Assembly: GCA_030527765.1 (NCBI GenBank)
Contig: JAUNAE010000125.1
Location: 1-9,664, forward strand
Origin: Eubacteriales bacterium
GTDB lineage: Bacteria; Bacillota_A; Clostridia; Lachnospirales; Lachnospiraceae
Length of the DNA: 9,664 nt
Direction of reading: 5' to 3'
Shown: piece after piece, positions 6,055 through 9,664 of the stretch
Numbering within the stretch: the first letter of the stretch is position 1
Layout: every line of letters starts with the position of its first letter
Position numbers and translations under genes: made by a program
Notes under the pieces: generated by a model
What the model was told of the DNA's origin: nothing
The model's database searches: none
Seen by the model: only the letters and a program-made list of their open reading frames with translations

Positions 6055-8826
6055 ATGAAACAACACACCAAACGACAATACTACTGCATGTACACCATCG
6101 CTTTTGCCCTGGCGTCTCTGCTTATTTTCGGCCGTTATCTTCTATCCGGCAAAACACTGATCTGGCAGAACGACGGCTTCATTCAACATTACAAGGCCTA
6201 CGTATACTATGGCAAAGCACTTCGGGATATTGTCCGGCATCTGCTCACCGATCATACGCTTCAGATTCCGGCCTTCAGCTTCAGTCTCGGATACGGCTCA
6301 GATGTCATCGGCACACTGAATTACTATGTCATCGGTGATCCACTGACCTTGCTTTCCGCTCTGGTACCGACACGTTATATGCCCCAGTTCTACGGAATAC
6401 TGATCCTTGTGCGCTTCTATCTGATCGGTCTTACTTTCAGCGCTTACAGTCTTTATATGAAGGATCACTCCGAACAGCCAGATCTCAAGAACACGCTTTC
6501 CTCTTATGGAATTCTCGCCGGTGCCCTGGTCTATACCTTCTGCGGCTTCGCACTGTACGGCGGTGTTCGACATCCTTATTTTCTGAACCCGATGATTTAT
6601 CTGCCTCTGGTTCTTCTCGGTGTCGAAAAAATACTGGACAAAAAGAAACCGTTTCTCTTTTCCATCGGTGTATTTCTCTCCGCAGTAAGCAACTTCTACT
6701 TTTTCTACATGACGGTCATCCTGACAGTCCTGTATGTTCTCTGGAAGCTGATCATCCGATATTCCGAAAACGGAATGAAGAAAACCCTTGGACTTTTGTC
6801 CCGTATTGCCATGTACTCTCTGCTCGGAACTCTCATGAGCAGTCTGATCTTTCTTCCGGCAGTTCTCGGCTTTCTGAATTCTTCCCGAACTGCCAGTGGT
6901 TACGTGTATGACTTCTTTTACAGTCTCGGCGATTATGAAAACAATATTGGAAGCTTTATTTCCTTCAGTCCTTCTACCAATTACTGGACGTTCCTCGGAT
7001 ACTCTTCCATCGCCTTGATCGCCCTTGTCATTCTTTTTCTTCAAAAGAAACATCGAAGCACCAAAATCGTCTTCCTCCTGGTGACGCTCATGGTGCTCCT
7101 TCCGGTCATGGGGCATGTGATGAATGGTTTTTCCTATGTCACCAATCGATGGATTTGGGGTTACAGCTTCCTCATTGCCTACATAATCAGCCTCACATGG
7201 AAAAACCTGTTCACCCTCTCTGAGAAGAAGAAACTGATTCTGTGGGGATGCCTGACCGTCTATTTCCTGCTCTGTGTCCTTCTGTTCAAGTCCAGAACCA
7301 TCGGAGCCATGTTTGGAATGGCCGCAGCCTTCCTCATGCTCTCCCTTGTAAACATGGCAGGAAAAAACCTTCGCAATTCTCTGATCGAAGGACTTTTGAT
7401 TCTCTGCATTCTCGGAAACATTGCAGGCACGGCATTTTTCAAATTTTCTCCGCGAGAAGGGGCCTATCTGAAGGATTTTCCATCTTATCAGGAAATTCAG
7501 GATCGCCTTGCCGGAACAGAAGCTGCGGAAATCACCTCCGTCTCAACTAATGAGAAGGACTTTTTCCGATATACCGGCTATCTGACAACCAAAAATGACA
7601 CCCTTCTCAGTGGTCTTCACAGCACCCAGTATTACTGGAGTCTTGAGAATGGAAATATTTCCCGGTTCCGCTCGGAACTGGCGCTTTCCGACGAAATCAG
7701 CGCCTACGATTACAAAACCCTGGACTCCCGCACAATCCTGTCCACGCTTGCCAATGTCCGCTATGCCATTCAGGATGAGCTGATTCCTTTTGGCTACCAG
7801 AAACAGGAAGGCTATCTTCCTTATTCCCTGTGGAAAAACGAGTATGCCCTCCCCTTTGGTTATACCTATGAAAATGCCATTTCCCGGAGTACTTATGAGG
7901 AGCTTACTCCAGTTCAGAAGCAGGAAGCTCTCCTTCAGGGCTGTGTCATCGATGATGACAAACTTTCCGGAGAAGCATATCAGCCTTCCTCAGAAAGCCA
8001 GACTCTTGAATACACCATCTCGGCAGGAGACGGCATTACCCTCAAGGAACATTCCTTTGTTGTGACAGATACGCAGGCAACTGTGAAACTCACTTTCAAG
8101 GGTATGGAGAAGGCAGAAACCTACCTGTATCTGACAGGACTGAACTATACCGGAAGTTCTCCAATGGATTCATACACCGAAGAGGAATACAACCGGCTGT
8201 CCCCTTATGACAAGCAGGAACTCCGCTTCTCAGACCGCTACTACACAGAGCCTCAGAACTTCAACCTCACGCTCCTCTCAAAGGATGATTCCGGGGCAGA
8301 GACACGAAAGGTTCTGACATACTTCACACCGACCTATACCTGGTACGGAAACCGCCACGACTTCATGACAAACTTTGGTTATCATGAAGATGCCCAGACC
8401 AGTGTGTTCCTCAAGTTTCCTGTTCCGGGAGAGTACTCCTTTGATTCCATAGAAGTGCTGTGTCAGCCTCTTAAGTCCTATCCGGAAGAGATTGAGAAAC
8501 TTTCTCAGGATACACTGCAGCAAGTGGATTTTCATGAAAATCCGGTTACGTTCTCTACCAGACAGATCACAGGAGAAATTACTCTGGATCGTGCCAAATA
8601 TCTTCTCCTGACCATTCCTTATACCAAAGGCTGGACAGCCACTGTGGACGGAAAACCTCAGGAACTTCTTCAGGCCAACACCATGTATATGGCCCTCGAC
8701 CTGGATGCAGGGGAACACGAGATAGAGCTTAGATACGAAACACCGGGACTTACCGCCGGACTGATCATCAGCCTCTTCTCCTTCCTGATCTTCTTCATTC
8801 TGGTCGGATTCTACAGACGTAGATAG
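6055..8826 (+). CDS. YfhO-family membrane protein, probable polymer glycosyltransferase
   Basis: A 923-residue polytopic membrane protein of the YfhO family, which has a GT-C-like layout. In Bacilli, YfhO is needed to transfer sugar from a lipid carrier to lipoteichoic acid outside the membrane. A first membrane helix (about 12-30) is followed by WQNDGFIQHY (37-46), where Asp40 is a plausible GT-C catalytic acid. About a dozen further hydrophobic segments run to about 460, including the family block NGFSYVTNRW (357-366). An outside domain covers about 470-895, with the typical GWTATVDGK (859-867) and AGEHEIELRY (885-894). A last helix spans about 899-919 before an RRR end. The ATG has AAGGAG 8 bases upstream. 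It is divergent from dlt, which suggests a shared role in teichoic acid decoration. No CsbB-like lipid-sugar synthase or GtcA-like flippase is present, so donor and acceptor are unknown. Confidence 0.88.
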   Translation: MKQHTKRQYYCMYTIAFALASLLIFGRYLLSGKTLIWQNDGFIQHYKAYVYYGKALRDIVRHLLTDHTLQIPAFSFSLGYGSDVIGTLNYYVIGDPLTLLSALVPTRYMPQFYGILILVRFYLIGLTFSAYSLYMKDHSEQPDLKNTLSSYGILAGALVYTFCGFALYGGVRHPYFLNPMIYLPLVLLGVEKILDKKKPFLFSIGVFLSAVSNFYFFYMTVILTVLYVLWKLIIRYSENGMKKTLGLLSRIAMYSLLGTLMSSLIFLPAVLGFLNSSRTASGYVYDFFYSLGDYENNIGSFISFSPSTNYWTFLGYSSIALIALVILFLQKKHRSTKIVFLLVTLMVLLPVMGHVMNGFSYVTNRWIWGYSFLIAYIISLTWKNLFTLSEKKKLILWGCLTVYFLLCVLLFKSRTIGAMFGMAAAFLMLSLVNMAGKNLRNSLIEGLLILCILGNIAGTAFFKFSPREGAYLKDFPSYQEIQDRLAGTEAAEITSVSTNEKDFFRYTGYLTTKNDTLLSGLHSTQYYWSLENGNISRFRSELALSDEISAYDYKTLDSRTILSTLANVRYAIQDELIPFGYQKQEGYLPYSLWKNEYALPFGYTYENAISRSTYEELTPVQKQEALLQGCVIDDDKLSGEAYQPSSESQTLEYTISAGDGITLKEHSFVVTDTQATVKLTFKGMEKAETYLYLTGLNYTGSSPMDSYTEEEYNRLSPYDKQELRFSDRYYTEPQNFNLTLLSKDDSGAETRKVLTYFTPTYTWYGNRHDFMTNFGYHEDAQTSVFLKFPVPGEYSFDSIEVLCQPLKSYPEEIEKLSQDTLQQVDFHENPVTFSTRQITGEITLDRAKYLLLTIPYTKGWTATVDGKPQELLQANTMYMALDLDAGEHEIELRYETPGLTAGLIISLFSFLIFFILVGFYRRR

Positions 8827-8875
8827 TCAAGCGTATATTCTTCAATCCGTTTCGCTATATGAACAAAACTACGAA

Positions 8876-8909
8876 AAAAAGCAGCCATGATAAATCATGA
8901 CTGCTTTTT
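8876..8909. terminator. Bidirectional terminator between yfhO-like gene and rplA
   Basis: AAAAAGCAGCCATGA (8876-8890) pairs with TCATGACTGCTTTTT (8895-8909) around a TAAA loop. There is one mismatch in the plus-strand RNA, which becomes a G-U pair in the minus-strand RNA. Plus-strand transcription ends in six T residues and minus-strand transcription in seven. It lies 50 bases after the yfhO-like stop and 19 bases after the rplA stop, and serves both convergent genes. It also shows that rplA is not cotranscribed with a downstream rplJ-rplL here. Confidence 0.9.
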
Positions 8910-8927
8910 TATATGCTTACGGATTTA

Positions 8928-9623
8928 TTACTGAGCTAATTTAGCTGCGTTCAGTTTCACACCAGGTCCCATGGTCGGAGCGATAACAACGCTCTTCAGG
9001 TAGGTTCCTTTCAGTGTGCTAGGTCTAGCCTTAACAATAGCTCCAATCAGCGCCTGGAAGTTGTCGCGTAACTGCTCCTCGGTAAAGGAAGCTTTACCAA
9101 TCGGAACATGGATAATGTTGGTCTTGTCAAGACGATACTCAACTTTACCAGCTTTGATGTCGTTAACTGCTTTAGTAACGTCCATTGTTACGGTTCCGGC
9201 TTTCGGGTTTGGCATGAGACCCTTCGGTCCAAGTACACGACCCAGACGACCAACAACGCCCATCATATCCGGTGTTGCAACAACAACATCGAAATCAAGC
9301 CATCCTTCGTTCTGGATCTTCGGAATCAGCTCCTGGCCGCCAACGAAGTCAGCGCCTGCTGCAAGAGCCTCATCAAGTTTTGCATCTTTTGCGAATACAA
9401 GTACACGAACCTTTTTACCGGTACCGTGTGGCAGTACAACTGCACCACGAACCTGCTGGTCAGCGTGACGTCCATCGCAGCCTGTACGGATGTGAGCTTC
9501 GATGGTCTCATCAAATTTAGCAACTGCAGTCTTCTTTACAAGACTAATTGCCTCTTCAGTATCATATAATGTTGCGCGGTTCACTGCTTTAGCAGCTTCC
9601 ACGTATTTCTTTCCTCGTTTCAT
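8928..9623 (-). CDS. rplA: 50S ribosomal protein L1
   Basis: The L1 stalk protein of the large ribosomal subunit, which helps move deacylated tRNA out of the E site. It is also a repressor of its own mRNA in many bacteria. The 231 residues are full length. It carries [18 protein letters not shown] (53-70), the family signature [20 protein letters not shown] (124-143) and [18 protein letters not shown] (163-180). The ATG has AGGAGG 8 bases upstream. The usual partner rplK (L11) would lie just off the right edge of the window. The gene ends at its own terminator rather than continuing into rplJ-rplL. Codon use is biased to a restricted set, as expected for a highly expressed gene. Confidence 0.98.
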   Translation of the reverse strand: MKRGKKYVEAAKAVNRATLYDTEEAISLVKKTAVAKFDETIEAHIRTGCDGRHADQQVRGAVVLPHGTGKKVRVLVFAKDAKLDEALAAGADFVGGQELIPKIQNEGWLDFDVVVATPDMMGVVGRLGRVLGPKGLMPNPKAGTVTMDVTKAVNDIKAGKVEYRLDKTNIIHVPIGKASFTEEQLRDNFQALIGAIVKARPSTLKGTYLKSVVIAPTMGPGVKLNAAKLAQ

Positions 9624-9664
9624 TTCTATAACCTCCTGTGGTATTTGCGGGGATTGCCCTCCCA
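9624..9664 (-). promoter_or_regulatory. Probable L1-binding mRNA leader before rplA (partial)
   Basis: The minus strand upstream of rplA can fold with an inner GGG-CAAT-CCC hairpin and an outer TGG/CCA stem separated by asymmetric unpaired bases, just ahead of the AGGAGG site (9637-9632). L1 recognises two helices flanking an asymmetric loop in 23S rRNA and in its mRNA targets, and such sites occur in the rplK-rplA region of Bacillota. The window ends within the outer stem, so the structure is incomplete. Confidence 0.4.

Noticed and set aside
6298..7116. A 272-codon minus-strand frame inside the yfhO-like gene.
   Set aside because: It is the antisense shadow of a well-conserved membrane protein. 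Its charged composition is the mirror of hydrophobic codons.
1..9664. CRISPR array, insertion sequence, tRNA, rRNA or prophage features.
   Set aside because: I found no regularly spaced repeats, transposase or integrase motifs, tRNA-like cloverleaf or rRNA sequence on either strand.

Overview
The window suggests a low-to-mid GC Gram-positive bacterium of the Clostridia, most likely Lachnospiraceae. The grounds are protein style (DltABCD, a large YfhO, an L1 with the usual Bacillota signature), strong AGGAGG-type ribosome binding sites, and short A/T-tailed hairpin terminators. I cannot name a genus from the sequence alone.

Layout, left to right. Positions 1-174 are non-coding, with a small inverted repeat and the terminator of glf. 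glf (175-1290, minus) encodes UDP-galactopyranose mutase and has its own sigma-A-type promoter and a hairpin in its leader. Directly upstream lies the terminator of a second minus-strand unit. This is the D-alanylation operon dltA-dltB-dltC-dltD (5767 down to 1626), followed by a 53-codon gene that I identify as dltX (1660 down to 1499). dltX overlaps the end of dltD. A 287-bp divergent control region (5768-6054) holds a dlt promoter, TTAAG direct repeats, a structured dlt leader, and an extended -10 promoter for a plus-strand gene. That gene (6055-8826) encodes a 923-residue YfhO-family polytopic membrane protein. It converges on rplA (ribosomal protein L1, 8928-9623, minus) across a shared bidirectional terminator. 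The right edge holds the start of the region upstream of rplA, which resembles an L1-binding leader.

How the genes may work together. DltA charges DltC with D-alanine. DltB (an MBOAT acyltransferase), DltX and DltD then pass D-alanine across the membrane to teichoic acid. YfhO proteins are GT-C-like and are linked to glycosylation of lipoteichoic acid in Bacilli. Glf supplies UDP-galactofuranose for surface glycans. The segment from 175 to 8826 therefore reads as a surface-polymer decoration locus next to a ribosomal protein gene. The functional link between the three units is inferred from position.

The most notable item is dltX: a short gene in the overlap between dltD and its downstream region, ending in the FxYxxF acyl-acceptor motif, and placed last in the operon rather than first.
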